Part shown: one piece after another, positions 15,189 through 24,571 of the stretch
How the letters are laid out: every line of letters starts with the position of its first letter
Numbering within the stretch: the first letter of the stretch is position 1
Assembly (NCBI GenBank): GCA_964448085.1
Contig: CAYUUX010000002.1
Span: 1 to 64,000 of the forward strand
Origin: CAIJMI01 sp964448085
Lineage (GTDB): Bacteria > Patescibacteriota > Microgenomatia > UBA10105 > UBA927
DNA: 64,000 bases
Direction: 5' to 3'
Notes under the pieces: generated by a model
The model's input: only the letters and a program-made list of their open reading frames with translations
The model's database searches: none
Told to the model about the DNA's origin: nothing
Translations under genes and position numbers: made by a program

Positions 15189-17363
15189 CTAGGTGGCTTT
15201 TTTTGTATACCGTTCTCTGCTGGAACGGATCACCTTTTCCCTGTTTTGGTTATGCGATCGCGGAAGTGGCAGTGTGGTTGCAGAGAACGGGCTTGACGTG
15301 TGATTATCAATGGAAAGCTTCAGGACCACCTGATAGTTCCCCAACTGCACCAATTCTTCTTCTTTGTATTTCAGTCCAAATTCGCGCGCGAGAGGTCTAG
15401 CATCGGTTGCGCCAACACAAAACGAAACAATGGATCCTGCGTTCCCAAAAATTGCATTCTGCACATCTTCGTCGATCTGACCGATATACTGGTTTGCAAG
15501 CGTCAAATTTAACCTGTATTTTCTCGCTTCTGACAGAATTTTTATAAACGAGCTGGTGGCAAAATTTTGGAATTCATCCACATAGAGATAAAAATCTCGT
15601 CGTTCCTTTTCCGCCGCATATACTCTGTTCATTGCGGCAAGCTGAATTTTAGTAATGATCATGGCTCCTAAAAGCGCGCTGTTGTCTTCGCCAAGTTTCC
15701 CTTGAGAAAGGTTTACTAAAATAATTTTTCCCTCGTTCATCATGGATTCCAAATCAATAGTCGACACGGGGCTGCCTACAATGTTGCGTATGGTTTGGGA
15801 AGACAAAAACTGCCCAACCTTGTTGAGGATCGGCATGATGGATTCGCTTCGCATTTGCGGGGACAACTTGTTGAATTCGTTGATCCAAAAGTTTTTCAAC
15901 ACCTGATCTGGAAGTTGTGCAACTATTTTTTCCCGATACCGATCGTTTGTTAACAGTTCTGGTATTGCAAGAAGCGTTGCGTTGGGCACATACAAAAGCG
16001 TTAAGATGCAATTTCGCAAAATATATTCAAGCCGAGGGCCCCAGGAATAGTGATACAACTTATAAAATATCGAGACGATACCGGAAGCAACCAATTCTCG
16101 ATGAGCCGGATTTTTGAGTTCCAACGGATTTAGGTGGAACGGGTTTGCAACGTCCGATGGATCCAAATAGGCAATGTCGTTTATTCGATATGAAGGGACA
16201 AAGTCCAGCAACGCATCGGTTAAGTCTCCATGTGGGTCAACAACAGCAAGCCCTTCTTTGTTGCGCATATCGTTGATTGCCATGTTCGCTATCATGGTCG
16301 ACTTGCCGGTTCCCGTTTTCCCCACAACGTATATATGTTTTCTCCGATCTTCTTTTTTAATACCAAATGTGGTTGCTTTGTTTTTAAATTCCGTTCGAGC
16401 AAAAAAATTCACATTCTTTTTTTCTTCATCATTGTCCGTTGCAATAGGTAAATTTTCGGGTGGTTCCCCCGTTAATTTGGTTCCCCATGAAATATTTTTT
16501 ATGTACGCAAGCAACGTGCCGGGCGGATGCCACAGGGTCGCAAGTTCTGCTGATCCAAATACGTGATACTTGGGTGCAAACGCCATGGAACGATTGCGCA
16601 TCGCTTCTTCAATTCGAATCATTTTCCAAAATGCTGGTTTCGCGGACACAAGCGTATTTCCCTCTCCCAAAGAAAACACACCATATGTTCCCACAACTGT
16701 TGCAAGCATCCTGTCCGCAGACTCTTTGTCCCCCGATGACACAACGATACGAATGGCCGTTTGAAAACCGACCTGGTTTGTCTTGGCTTCAATAAGGCGT
16801 GCCTGAGGGTGATTTTTTGATCTTGTTGGATTCATGGGATCCGGAATTCCCCGCGCAACCACCCCTGCTGCCACCCGCTGCCACGAGGCTCCCGCCGGAA
16901 CACAGACAATTTGAATTACGGCGGACTGTGCCTGAGACAGCTTGGCCAAACACCCCAGGGTGCTTGAAAGCAAATCCACGTCTTTTACGTCTTTATAGGT
17001 TTTGAGCGGATAATAGAAGGGGCTTGATAACACCAATTGTGTTGTTGCATGTGGTTGAGAAATAATTCCGGGCAATTGATCGGTACATTCAGCAATAGAC
17101 AGTTTTGGATATTGCGCCAACAATTGACTTTCGATGTAGGAAAATTGCTCGCGCGACGTTGCAATATACAAGGTTGTTTTGTTTTTGGTGGTAACTATTT
17201 CAAAACTACACCAATGTGCATTTTGAGCGCTCCCAAACAATCGAGAAAAAAATCCGGGTTGTGATCCAGATCCTAACGCGGCAAACACTTGTTCCATTAC
17301 CAAGGGGGTCTCTTCGCTATCTCGTGTATTTTTTATTTCTGCTATCACCAGGCCATCTTCCAT
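15189..17363 (-). CDS. VirD4/TraD-like ATPase of the type IV secretion-like system
   Basis: A 724-residue DNA-translocase-like ATPase. The first 330 residues are a poorly conserved platform; then come the Walker A motif GKTGTGKST (348-356), DPHGDLTDALLD, a Walker B in YLYVDEFQNFA (about 597) and the sensor segment LANQYIGQID. These motifs are those of type IV coupling proteins and HerA/FtsK-like pumps. No N-terminal membrane helices are visible, unlike classical VirD4, so it may dock to the membrane through partners. The start at 17363 is supported by an extended -10 (TGATATGAT) six bases upstream. It is transcribed away from the PrgI-VirB4 operon. Confidence 0.82.
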   Translation of the reverse strand: MEDGLVIAEIKNTRDSEETPLVMEQVFAALGSGSQPGFFSRLFGSAQNAHWCSFEIVTTKNKTTLYIATSREQFSYIESQLLAQYPKLSIAECTDQLPGIISQPHATTQLVLSSPFYYPLKTYKDVKDVDLLSSTLGCLAKLSQAQSAVIQIVCVPAGASWQRVAAGVVARGIPDPMNPTRSKNHPQARLIEAKTNQVGFQTAIRIVVSSGDKESADRMLATVVGTYGVFSLGEGNTLVSAKPAFWKMIRIEEAMRNRSMAFAPKYHVFGSAELATLWHPPGTLLAYIKNISWGTKLTGEPPENLPIATDNDEEKKNVNFFARTEFKNKATTFGIKKEDRRKHIYVVGKTGTGKSTMIANMAINDMRNKEGLAVVDPHGDLTDALLDFVPSYRINDIAYLDPSDVANPFHLNPLELKNPAHRELVASGIVSIFYKLYHYSWGPRLEYILRNCILTLLYVPNATLLAIPELLTNDRYREKIVAQLPDQVLKNFWINEFNKLSPQMRSESIMPILNKVGQFLSSQTIRNIVGSPVSTIDLESMMNEGKIILVNLSQGKLGEDNSALLGAMIITKIQLAAMNRVYAAEKERRDFYLYVDEFQNFATSSFIKILSEARKYRLNLTLANQYIGQIDEDVQNAIFGNAGSIVSFCVGATDARPLAREFGLKYKEEELVQLGNYQVVLKLSIDNHTSSPFSATTLPLPRSHNQNREKVIRSSRERYTKKAT

Positions 17364-17369
17364 GCAATA

Positions 17370-17378
17370 ATCATATCA
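17370..17378 (-). promoter_or_regulatory. Leaderless extended -10 promoter of the VirD4-like gene
   Basis: On the minus strand TGATATGAT (17378-17370) is followed by TATTGC and the ATG at 17363, so transcription should start at the start codon. Confidence 0.6.
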
Positions 17379-17483
17379 CAGGCGCATATCCGGTGGCGCT
17401 TCTTTTTTTCTTTTCTTTTTTTCCTTTCCGTGAAATATACAAATTAAAGTTTTCACGATTCTAACGGCCTTTTCCTCTTGCGG

Positions 17484-17511
17484 TTGCATCCATTGTTCTT
17501 TACAATAGAAT
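17484..17511 (+). promoter_or_regulatory. Promoter of the PrgI-VirB4-M23 operon
   Basis: TTGCAT (17484-17489), 16 bases and TAGAAT (17506-17511) precede ATG 17523 by 11 bases. The predicted leader is about five bases and lacks a Shine-Dalgarno. Confidence 0.4.
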
Positions 17512-17522
17512 GCATCATTCTT

Positions 17523-18776
17523 ATGGAACAACACCCTGTCCCACAAAACGTTACCACGTTCCAATTCCGCCTCATTGGAGACATGACCCTTAAGCAATTT
17601 GGGTATCTTGCGGGAGGGGCAATTCTTGCGTTTATTTCCTATAAACTCCCGTTGCCTTTTTTCTTTACCTGGCCTCTTACCGTTCTTTTTGGATTTGGAG
17701 GGATTGGGTTTGCCTTTATTCCAATTGAGGAACGGCCAATGGACGTGTGGGTTTTGTCGTTTATCAAAAGCATCTACGCCCCAACGCAGTTTGTGTGGCA
17801 TCGAGCTCCCCCAACGCCGGAGCCGACAGTTTCCGCCGCTCAGCCCCAATCTACATCGACTAATCTTTCGTCAAAAAAATATGTTGTGCAGATACCAACG
17901 CTTACGCCGCCGCCAAATACAACTGCCGCGACCCTTCAGGGTTTTTATGCCCCCGCGCCCGTTGTGGTAAAAAAATCCTTTTTGGATGATATGTTTTCTT
18001 GGATAGACACACTGTTTGCATCAAAACCTCCAAAAACAAATGTTCAAAAAATACAAACCTCTCCAGCAGTCGTCTCTTCTCCTGCGCCCTTGGTGCAGCA
18101 AGCACCAAAACAAGAAGAGAAGCCAAAAGTGGTCACGACAGAACCACCAAAAACAAATCCGGAGCTTGCCGCACTCCAACAAAAAGTTTCTTCGCTGCAA
18201 AGCGAGTTGAGCGGCAAAACACAAGCCGAGGTGCGTGTGTTAGAGCTACAAAAGGAAATGGCTGATGTTGTCCGACAGAAGCGCGAAGCTGAGGAAAAAC
18301 TCGTTTCCCTCAACAAGCAATCTCTCAAACAACCGGCAACACAACAACCGCTGCGTGCGGCGGGTGTTGTCGCCCCACCCCCTTCCGGCCCAACGGTTAA
18401 AGTCATCATGCCAGAATCAGCAACCCGAGCGGGACTTCCGCGCCTCACAACGTTTCCCAATGTGGTGACCGGCATAGTCAAAGACAACCAGGGTGGGCTT
18501 CTTCCGGGCGTACTCGTAACCGTGCAAGACAAAGAGGGAGTGCCGCTTCGCGCGCTAAAAACGAATAAGCTTGGACAATTTGCAGCATCAACACAACTGC
18601 CAAACGGCGTGTATGTTATCGAAATTGAGGATCCGCGCGGACGGTACCTTTTTGACAGAGCACAAATAACCCTTAATGGAACAATCATGCCAGCAATAGA
18701 GATAGCTGCAAAAAGCAAACGGGAAATTGACAGAGAAAATTTGGCAAAACAAATTTTCGGACAAACACCAAGCTAA
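17523..18776 (+). CDS. PrgI/VirB3-like membrane protein with coiled coil and C-terminal beta-sandwich
   Basis: This 417-residue protein has a three-part build. Residues 1-95 match the PrgI family of type IV secretion systems (QNVTTFQFRLIGDMTLKQ, two helices at about 27-44 and 46-67, then FIPIEERPMDVWV). A proline-rich linker and a coiled coil follow (about 215-270, with ELAALQQKVSSLQSEL). A C-terminal domain (about 310-395) resembles a carboxypeptidase-regulatory/Ig-like fold (GIVKDNQGGLLPGVLVTVQD, then YVIEIEDPRGRY). The start at 17523 is chosen over an upstream in-frame ATG because the PrgI domain begins there. PrgI proteins normally end after the second helix, so the extension is unusual. 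The next gene starts four bases later. Confidence 0.8.
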   Translation: MEQHPVPQNVTTFQFRLIGDMTLKQFGYLAGGAILAFISYKLPLPFFFTWPLTVLFGFGGIGFAFIPIEERPMDVWVLSFIKSIYAPTQFVWHRAPPTPEPTVSAAQPQSTSTNLSSKKYVVQIPTLTPPPNTTAATLQGFYAPAPVVVKKSFLDDMFSWIDTLFASKPPKTNVQKIQTSPAVVSSPAPLVQQAPKQEEKPKVVTTEPPKTNPELAALQQKVSSLQSELSGKTQAEVRVLELQKEMADVVRQKREAEEKLVSLNKQSLKQPATQQPLRAAGVVAPPPSGPTVKVIMPESATRAGLPRLTTFPNVVTGIVKDNQGGLLPGVLVTVQDKEGVPLRALKTNKLGQFAASTQLPNGVYVIEIEDPRGRYLFDRAQITLNGTIMPAIEIAAKSKREIDRENLAKQIFGQTPS

Positions 18777-18780
18777 TATT

Positions 18781-19425
18781 ATGGACAAAAACGTTGTACC
18801 AATCAGAGCATCGACACAACAATTTACCAACATTGAAGATGTTGTACACGACATCGTTCTTTTTTCTGACGGGTCCTGCGCGCTCATTCTCAGCGTTGCA
18901 GCAACAAACTTTGGTCTTTTGTCGGCAAAAGAGCAGGAGGCAATTATCTACGCATATGCCGGTATATTAAATTCCCTTTCGTTCCCCATACAAATCCTTA
19001 TTCGCTCAAAACACAAAGATATTAGTGCCTATATGGATATACTTGGAGAAAAAGAAAAAACGCAAAAAAATCCGAAGCTTGCGGCAAGCATACGCGGCTA
19101 TAAACAATTTATCGAGTCCACCGTCAAAGAAAAAGAGGTGTTGGACAAAAAATTTTATATCGTCATTCCGTTCTCCAACCTGGAATTGGGCATATCTGCA
19201 AACACATTTTTTGGGGGGAAACGCGGTGGGCTTCCCTATCCTAAATCCTATATCATAGAGCGTGCAATCATTACGCTTTCTCCAAAGCGAGATCACCTCC
19301 TTCGTCTTCTTGCAAAACTGGGTCTTCGCGCCCAACAGCTCACTAACGAGCAAATTATTCAGTTGTTTTTTTCTTTGTATAATCCCGGCGTTGTTTCACC
19401 ACAAAAAACACAGCAGCAACAATAG
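18781..19425 (+). CDS. TraC-like N-terminal domain protein, VirB4 partner
   Basis: This 214-residue soluble protein looks like the N-terminal platform domain that normally precedes the motor domain of VirB4/TraC ATPases. It opens with VPIRASTQQFTNIEDVVHDI, continues with FSDGSCALILSVAATNFGLLS, and shows FPIQILIRSKHKDISAYM and FYIVIPFSNLELGI. No Walker motifs are present. It is encoded four bases after the PrgI gene and six bases before the VirB4-like ATPase, so all three are likely co-translated. The reading as a separately encoded part of a VirB4 platform is inferred from order and similarity. Confidence 0.62.
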   Translation: MDKNVVPIRASTQQFTNIEDVVHDIVLFSDGSCALILSVAATNFGLLSAKEQEAIIYAYAGILNSLSFPIQILIRSKHKDISAYMDILGEKEKTQKNPKLAASIRGYKQFIESTVKEKEVLDKKFYIVIPFSNLELGISANTFFGGKRGGLPYPKSYIIERAIITLSPKRDHLLRLLAKLGLRAQQLTNEQIIQLFFSLYNPGVVSPQKTQQQQ

Positions 19426-19430
19426 TGACT

Positions 19431-21326
19431 ATGGACATAAAAACGGCAATAAAAACATTTATCAACCTCCAGCCCCAAAGCAGGCTTGGTGGACCAACCC
19501 CAACGGGTCCATTAACCACAAAAGATATTATTGCTCCCCCAGCAATTGAGGTAGATTTCGATTATCTAACAATCGGCGACCGTCTGGTGCGAACGCTTTT
19601 TGTTGCGGGCTATCCGCGGTATGTAAGCGCCAACTGGCTTGAGCCGCTTATTTCGTTCAATCACACGCTTGATGTGTCCATGTATATTTATCCATCAAAA
19701 TCTGAAGAAATTCTTGATAACTTAAAAAGAAAAGTTGGTGAAATGGAAGCAACGATTCAATCGGACTTAAAACGCGGCCGCGTCATCGAGCCGTCTGTTC
19801 AGGTTGCGCTTGAAGACGCGCTTGCGCTTCAACAAGAACTCGCTAAGGGGGCCCAGCGATTTTTTCAATTTGGGCTTTATATCACCATACCAGGAAAAAG
19901 CTTTGAGGAACTCAATAAAACCACAAAACAGGTCGAGGCAACTCTTGCTTCACTCATGATTGTCACAAAAAAGGCGGTTTTGCAAATGGAGGATGGATTT
20001 AAAACAACGCTTCCCATGGGACAAGACCGTCTTATGATCACGCGCAACATGGACACCACCTCGCTTGCAACAACGTTCCCCTTCACCACATCAGAGCTAA
20101 CGGCAAACGAAGGGGTGCTCTATGGCATAAACGAGGGAAATGAGAGCCTGGTGATTTTTGACCGGTTTACCCTCGAAAACGCCAATACCGTGGTGTTTGG
20201 AAAATCCGGGTCTGGCAAGTCATATATGGTGAAGCTTGAGGTTATTCGCAGCATGATGTTTGACACCGAAGTCATTATTATCGATCCAGAAAACGAATAT
20301 GAGGCCCTTACACAATCCCTTGGTGGTGAATATATTCAATTTGAATTTGGTGGAAAAACAAAAATCAACCCTTTTGATCTTGCGCCACTAAAAGAGGGCG
20401 GCGGGGAAGAAAATGACTTGAATCAAAAAATATTGTCGCTCCACGGGTTCTTCCGCGTCGTCATGGGAAAACTCACCCCAACAGAAGATGCGGCTCTCGA
20501 TCGCGCGCTTGTTTTAACATATAAACAAAAGGGCATAACCCCCGATCCTGCAACACAAAGCGCTGAACCTCCCCTTATGGAAGATTTATACAAAGCGCTT
20601 ATCGGCATGGAAGATGCGGTTGCTCGTGGGCTAGCTGACCGCATTGAAAAATTTGTCAAAGGGAGCCTTGTTGGCATTTTTGATCAACAATCCAACATGG
20701 AAATTACCAATCCTCTCACGGTGTTTTCTATACGGGATCTTGAAGACGAACTTCGACCAATAGCCATGTATCTTATCCTGGACTTTATTTGGACAAAAAT
20801 CCGTGCATCCATTAAACGACGAATCCTCATTGTAGATGAGGCGTGGTATCTTATGAAATACCCGGACTCTGCACAATTCCTCAACTCCATAGCAAAACGG
20901 AGTCGCAAGTATTACCTTGGACTCACCACAATCACGCAGGACGTTGAGGATTTTCTCGCTGGAGACCTTGGAAAAACCATTATCCAAAACAGCAGCATGC
21001 AAATCCTTCTTAAACAATCGTCTGCCGCAATTGATAAGGTTGCGGAGGTTTTTTATCTTTCTGAAGGAGAAAAACACTTACTGTTGTCTTCTGATATCGG
21101 CGAGGGTTTGTTGTTTGCTGGGCCAGCACATGCAGCGGTGCGCATTATTGCAAGCCCCCAAGAACATACATTGGCCACTACCAAGCCTCAGGAGTTGTTG
21201 GAAAAAGAAACAGTCAAACCCGCGCCTCCGACATCCACAACGCCAACTGTCAACACTTCCCAAAAAGATGCGCGTCCGGTTTTTACGGTAGAAACCGTTT
21301 CTCCAGAAGAAAAACAAACAACTTAG
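19431..21326 (+). CDS. VirB4-like ATPase of the type IV secretion-like system
   Basis: A 631-residue conjugation-type ATPase. Residues 40-240 form the VirB4 N-terminal domain (DYLTIGDRLVRTLFVAGYP, DVSMYIYPSKSEEIL). The motor domain has Walker A GKSGSGKSY at 257-265, IIDPENEYEAL, and a Walker B in RILIVDEAWYLMKYP (about 462-476), followed by KYYLGLTTITQDVEDF. VirB4 energises assembly of the channel and pilus, acting on the cytoplasmic face of the membrane. The ATG at 19431 is preferred; a GTG six bases earlier overlaps the preceding stop. It lies in the order PrgI, TraC-like, VirB4, M23 peptidase typical of Gram-positive-style systems. Confidence 0.88.
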   Translation: MDIKTAIKTFINLQPQSRLGGPTPTGPLTTKDIIAPPAIEVDFDYLTIGDRLVRTLFVAGYPRYVSANWLEPLISFNHTLDVSMYIYPSKSEEILDNLKRKVGEMEATIQSDLKRGRVIEPSVQVALEDALALQQELAKGAQRFFQFGLYITIPGKSFEELNKTTKQVEATLASLMIVTKKAVLQMEDGFKTTLPMGQDRLMITRNMDTTSLATTFPFTTSELTANEGVLYGINEGNESLVIFDRFTLENANTVVFGKSGSGKSYMVKLEVIRSMMFDTEVIIIDPENEYEALTQSLGGEYIQFEFGGKTKINPFDLAPLKEGGGEENDLNQKILSLHGFFRVVMGKLTPTEDAALDRALVLTYKQKGITPDPATQSAEPPLMEDLYKALIGMEDAVARGLADRIEKFVKGSLVGIFDQQSNMEITNPLTVFSIRDLEDELRPIAMYLILDFIWTKIRASIKRRILIVDEAWYLMKYPDSAQFLNSIAKRSRKYYLGLTTITQDVEDFLAGDLGKTIIQNSSMQILLKQSSAAIDKVAEVFYLSEGEKHLLLSSDIGEGLLFAGPAHAAVRIIASPQEHTLATTKPQELLEKETVKPAPPTSTTPTVNTSQKDARPVFTVETVSPEEKQTT

Positions 21327-21341
21327 TATAATACATACACC

Positions 21342-23591
21342 ATGCCGACAAGCGAAACCGGTCCTCAAGCTGCCTCCCTTCAACAATTTCTCCATTCTGT
21401 TTCTATTCCAACGGGCGCTACAAAAGACCAGCTTTTAGCTCTCTATTTTCGTGCAGCACAATACCCACAACTTGCCGAATATCTTCACTCCTTTGAAGAA
21501 CAAATAACATCGGCGCTTCAAGGTGATCCTTCCATACTGGAGGGGCTTCTCCGAAAGCTTTTTTCCAGCTTTGATCAACAGCTTCAAACGGTTCCTGTTC
21601 AGGTTGCCGAATCGGTTTTTTCTGAACTTCCAGATACAGACGAAACGAACGAGGCGTTAACACTTCGAAGCAAACGGGTTGCAGAAACCATTGATCGCGC
21701 CGGCGTCATTCAAGACGCGGTTCGAGAGCGGCATACCCAAACCAATAGGGAATTTATTAATAAACTTGTTTCCAAATATTCCAAATGGGTTCCTCAAAAA
21801 GAGATCGGTGTTGCTGAATTATCGGAAAAAATTGTTCGTATTTCTGAAGAAAACAAAACGATGCCGCCTGAAAAAATCATAGAGGCGGCAACAGACACAC
21901 TTGATGCTCAAAAAAAATACGATCTTGTCTCGCACCTTAATAAGGATAAAAATCTTCTTCGGGCCGTTTCCGCTTCGCGGGCGGCTTCTCCTCCAGTTGT
22001 CTCAACTCACTATATATCAGCCATTTTGTCTTCTCCTGATCCTACGGTTCTCGAACGGGCCCTCCAACAAAACATTTCTTCATTAAAACGCGTTGATACC
22101 CCATCTCTTACCAGGGCAATTAACGACGCCTCTTCTTTATCTGCCGTGGCAGCCCTCATAAAAACAACAAGCGATGAAGCCATAACCTATGCTGGTTTTT
22201 TTCAAAATATCAGCAGGGGTGGTGCTGTTGGTGAAAAAATTCTTGCTCCTGCCGCAGATTTCATCTTTTCATTTTTTCCAAACAATGCAAAAGAGGCAGT
22301 TGTCACAAAAATCCTTGGTTCCTCATGGACAAAGGAAATCAATGGTGGTGTGGTAGACCGCATGCTTGGTCAAAACGGTCAACTGCCCATGGTTGCTGCG
22401 GCCATTCAGGGGGTAAACACTCTATTTTCTAGCAAAAGCCGGGGGGTTGCTGTTTTTTCCAAGACACAACTCTTTTTTGCCGATCTTTTTGTAACCATAT
22501 TTCATCCAACAGTATCGGAAACGTATATACAATTGTCCGCCGTTGGTGGCATTCCACAGCGCCAATCGGTCGGTTTGTTTTATGTTGGGGCGCTTGCGCA
22601 ATGGGGGGCGGATTATGCTGCAAGAAAAGGTATTAAAACGGCGGGAAAGGCATTTGCAAAAAAAGCTGCGGGAACAGCTGCTGGAAAAGCGGTTGGTGCG
22701 CTTGTTGGAAGCGCAGCACCCGGTATTGGAACATTTATTGGTGCGCTTGTTGGAGACGTCATTATTGATAAGGTGCTGGGGGGTCTGTGGAGGGGCGTAA
22801 AGGGCGCATTTAACTTCTTAACACTCGATTGGTTGGGAAAGTTGGTTTCGGGCCAATATGAAGCTGGGCCAATCACCAAGGACCCAACGTTTATTATTGC
22901 GGCGGTTTTGGTTGGGGTGCTTGCACTGTTTGTCCTCCCATTTTCCCCTCTTCCTATTGTGAGCACGGCACAACACAAACAGACGGTTCAAGACAGCGCT
23001 TTTATTGAGGGGATCGGAGGTCTCGGTCCACAAGAAGGAATTAATTGTACAACCGATCCAACAAACCCGCTTTGTTCCCTGGCAGCGTGTGACACAACCA
23101 TTCAGGATTGCCGCTGGCCAACAAGTGGAATAATAACGCAGGGCCCTTATGTTGCCTGCCCCAAAATGACACACACGAACGCAAATGCCATCGATATTGC
23201 CACATCCCTCGGAACGCCTGTATATGCAACTGTTAAAGGAGTGGTTGGTCCTGTTGTAAAAACCTGCCCAGATAACGTCCCCCGTTTTTCAGACAAGTGC
23301 AACGGTGGTTACGGAAACTCCGTCATTATTCAGACCGACTCTTTTTCGCTTCGCTATGGCCACTTACTTAGCTTTTCTATATCCGTTCAGCGGGGACAGT
23401 CTGTTGAGCCGGGCGCCATGATCGGACGCGTTAATCAAAGCGGCTATTCAAGCGGGCCGCATCTTCATTTTGAAATGCTTGGTGGATCAGCAAGCATAAA
23501 TTCAATATTGCCATTTGCTATTTCAGGGTGTGTTAATGGAGAGGCGGGGTGTATTCCCTGTTCCTATCCACCAGTGGGAGGGGGGTTATGA
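21342..23591 (+). CDS. Membrane-anchored M23 (LytM-type) peptidase of the secretion-like locus
   Basis: A 749-residue protein. The first 440 residues are helical and soluble with no named domain. Glycine-rich weakly hydrophobic segments follow at 445-475, then a membrane helix at about 516-535 (AAVLVGVLALFVLPF). After a cysteine-containing linker, an M23 metallopeptidase domain occupies about 590-725. Zinc ligands are in HTNANAID (about 610) and HLHFE (about 706), with RYGHL between. The peptidase is therefore probably outside the membrane, cutting peptidoglycan to let the apparatus through, the job VirB1-type enzymes do elsewhere. A TATAAT at 21327-21332 lies nine bases before the ATG, so it may also have its own near-leaderless promoter. 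Confidence 0.82.
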   Translation: MPTSETGPQAASLQQFLHSVSIPTGATKDQLLALYFRAAQYPQLAEYLHSFEEQITSALQGDPSILEGLLRKLFSSFDQQLQTVPVQVAESVFSELPDTDETNEALTLRSKRVAETIDRAGVIQDAVRERHTQTNREFINKLVSKYSKWVPQKEIGVAELSEKIVRISEENKTMPPEKIIEAATDTLDAQKKYDLVSHLNKDKNLLRAVSASRAASPPVVSTHYISAILSSPDPTVLERALQQNISSLKRVDTPSLTRAINDASSLSAVAALIKTTSDEAITYAGFFQNISRGGAVGEKILAPAADFIFSFFPNNAKEAVVTKILGSSWTKEINGGVVDRMLGQNGQLPMVAAAIQGVNTLFSSKSRGVAVFSKTQLFFADLFVTIFHPTVSETYIQLSAVGGIPQRQSVGLFYVGALAQWGADYAARKGIKTAGKAFAKKAAGTAAGKAVGALVGSAAPGIGTFIGALVGDVIIDKVLGGLWRGVKGAFNFLTLDWLGKLVSGQYEAGPITKDPTFIIAAVLVGVLALFVLPFSPLPIVSTAQHKQTVQDSAFIEGIGGLGPQEGINCTTDPTNPLCSLAACDTTIQDCRWPTSGIITQGPYVACPKMTHTNANAIDIATSLGTPVYATVKGVVGPVVKTCPDNVPRFSDKCNGGYGNSVIIQTDSFSLRYGHLLSFSISVQRGQSVEPGAMIGRVNQSGYSSGPHLHFEMLGGSASINSILPFAISGCVNGEAGCIPCSYPPVGGGL

Positions 23592-24571
23592 ACCGAAGAT
23601 TGTTGTTCTTTTTTGTTGCTGGCGTCACCGCTGTTTTGTTGGGAGTCCTGTTTTCTCAGGCCCGTGTCTTTCAACAAGCCGCACCGACTCCGACCCCCTC
23701 CCCCCGTCTTGCGGCAAAACCGCCCGCCATATCTCTTACACAAAACGCCCCTTTGGGGGTAGCATTTATTTATAGTGGATCGGAAACAAGCACCCCAAAA
23801 ACACTACCAACATATTCGTGTTCGTGGGAAAAACCGGATACGGCTCGCATTAGCGCGGTGTTCAAAAAAACTTCTCCTCCTTTTACCATGGGAAGTGGTA
23901 CTCAGTCCCTTTTAATCTGGGGGGGTGATGGATCAGAATTGTCTTTTCATCAAGACGGCGCGCGCGGCAACTGGTCATATGTTGCAAAAAACCCAACGGC
24001 CGCGTTTATAAAAACCACTTCGCCCGTAGACTCGCTTTCTCTATTAACCACAATTACCAAGCCGCCAGCGGCGGGAAACATCGTTTTTGTTAAAGAGCGG
24101 GGAGGTTCTTTTGCAAACCTGCCGTTGGAAGACCCCTCTTTTCCGTCTTTAAGAGAATATGTTTTTTCTTTTTTGGTTAACAATTCCTTTCCTCTGGTTG
24201 GATCTTCTTTTAATGAAACTCTTGCAAGCGTTGTTGTTGATCGGGGCGGAATGGTTCGCGCGATAACTTTTTCCCTTCTCCCATCCTTGGACATAAAGAG
24301 CACAAACAAAGAGTTGTTGTCGGTACAAGAGGCTATTTTAAGTCTAAACAGGGGGCTTGGGGTGTTGGTTTTTTCGGGAAACGGATCCGACGACGACTTT
24401 GTTGGCGAAGATCCATCTTTTCAATCGGTTCAACTCACCGATTTTAAAATTGTATATTATTCAGATACACAAAAAGGCGAAGCGTCGCCCTTTTATCTTT
24501 TTAATGGAGAGGCAACTACATTGGCGGGAAAAACCATTCGTGTTCAATATGCCGTTTCTGCGGTTGAATAG
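23588..24571 (+). CDS. Membrane-anchored hypothetical protein of the secretion-like operon
   Basis: This 327-residue protein has an N-terminal membrane helix (LLFFFVAGVTAVLLGVLF, residues 4-21) and a proline-rich linker (APTPTPSPR). The remainder is a soluble domain rich in beta-type segments that I do not recognise. The ATG at 23588 overlaps the stop of the M23 gene (ATGA), so it is translationally coupled and probably works with that protein on the outer face of the membrane. Its stop codon abuts the dnaN stop on the other strand. Function is unknown. Confidence 0.7.
   Translation: MNRRLLFFFVAGVTAVLLGVLFSQARVFQQAAPTPTPSPRLAAKPPAISLTQNAPLGVAFIYSGSETSTPKTLPTYSCSWEKPDTARISAVFKKTSPPFTMGSGTQSLLIWGGDGSELSFHQDGARGNWSYVAKNPTAAFIKTTSPVDSLSLLTTITKPPAAGNIVFVKERGGSFANLPLEDPSFPSLREYVFSFLVNNSFPLVGSSFNETLASVVVDRGGMVRAITFSLLPSLDIKSTNKELLSVQEAILSLNRGLGVLVFSGNGSDDDFVGEDPSFQSVQLTDFKIVYYSDTQKGEASPFYLFNGEATTLAGKTIRVQYAVSAVE

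Noticed and set aside
18044..18718. A 224-codon minus-strand open frame opposite the PrgI-type gene
   Set aside because: It mirrors the proline-rich and coiled-coil coding sequence; the composition (Ser/Cys/Thr-rich) and lack of motifs mark it as a shadow.
6523..24571. Integrative conjugative element
   Set aside because: No relaxase, oriT-like region, integrase next to the locus, or attachment repeats; base composition and promoter style match the surrounding genes.
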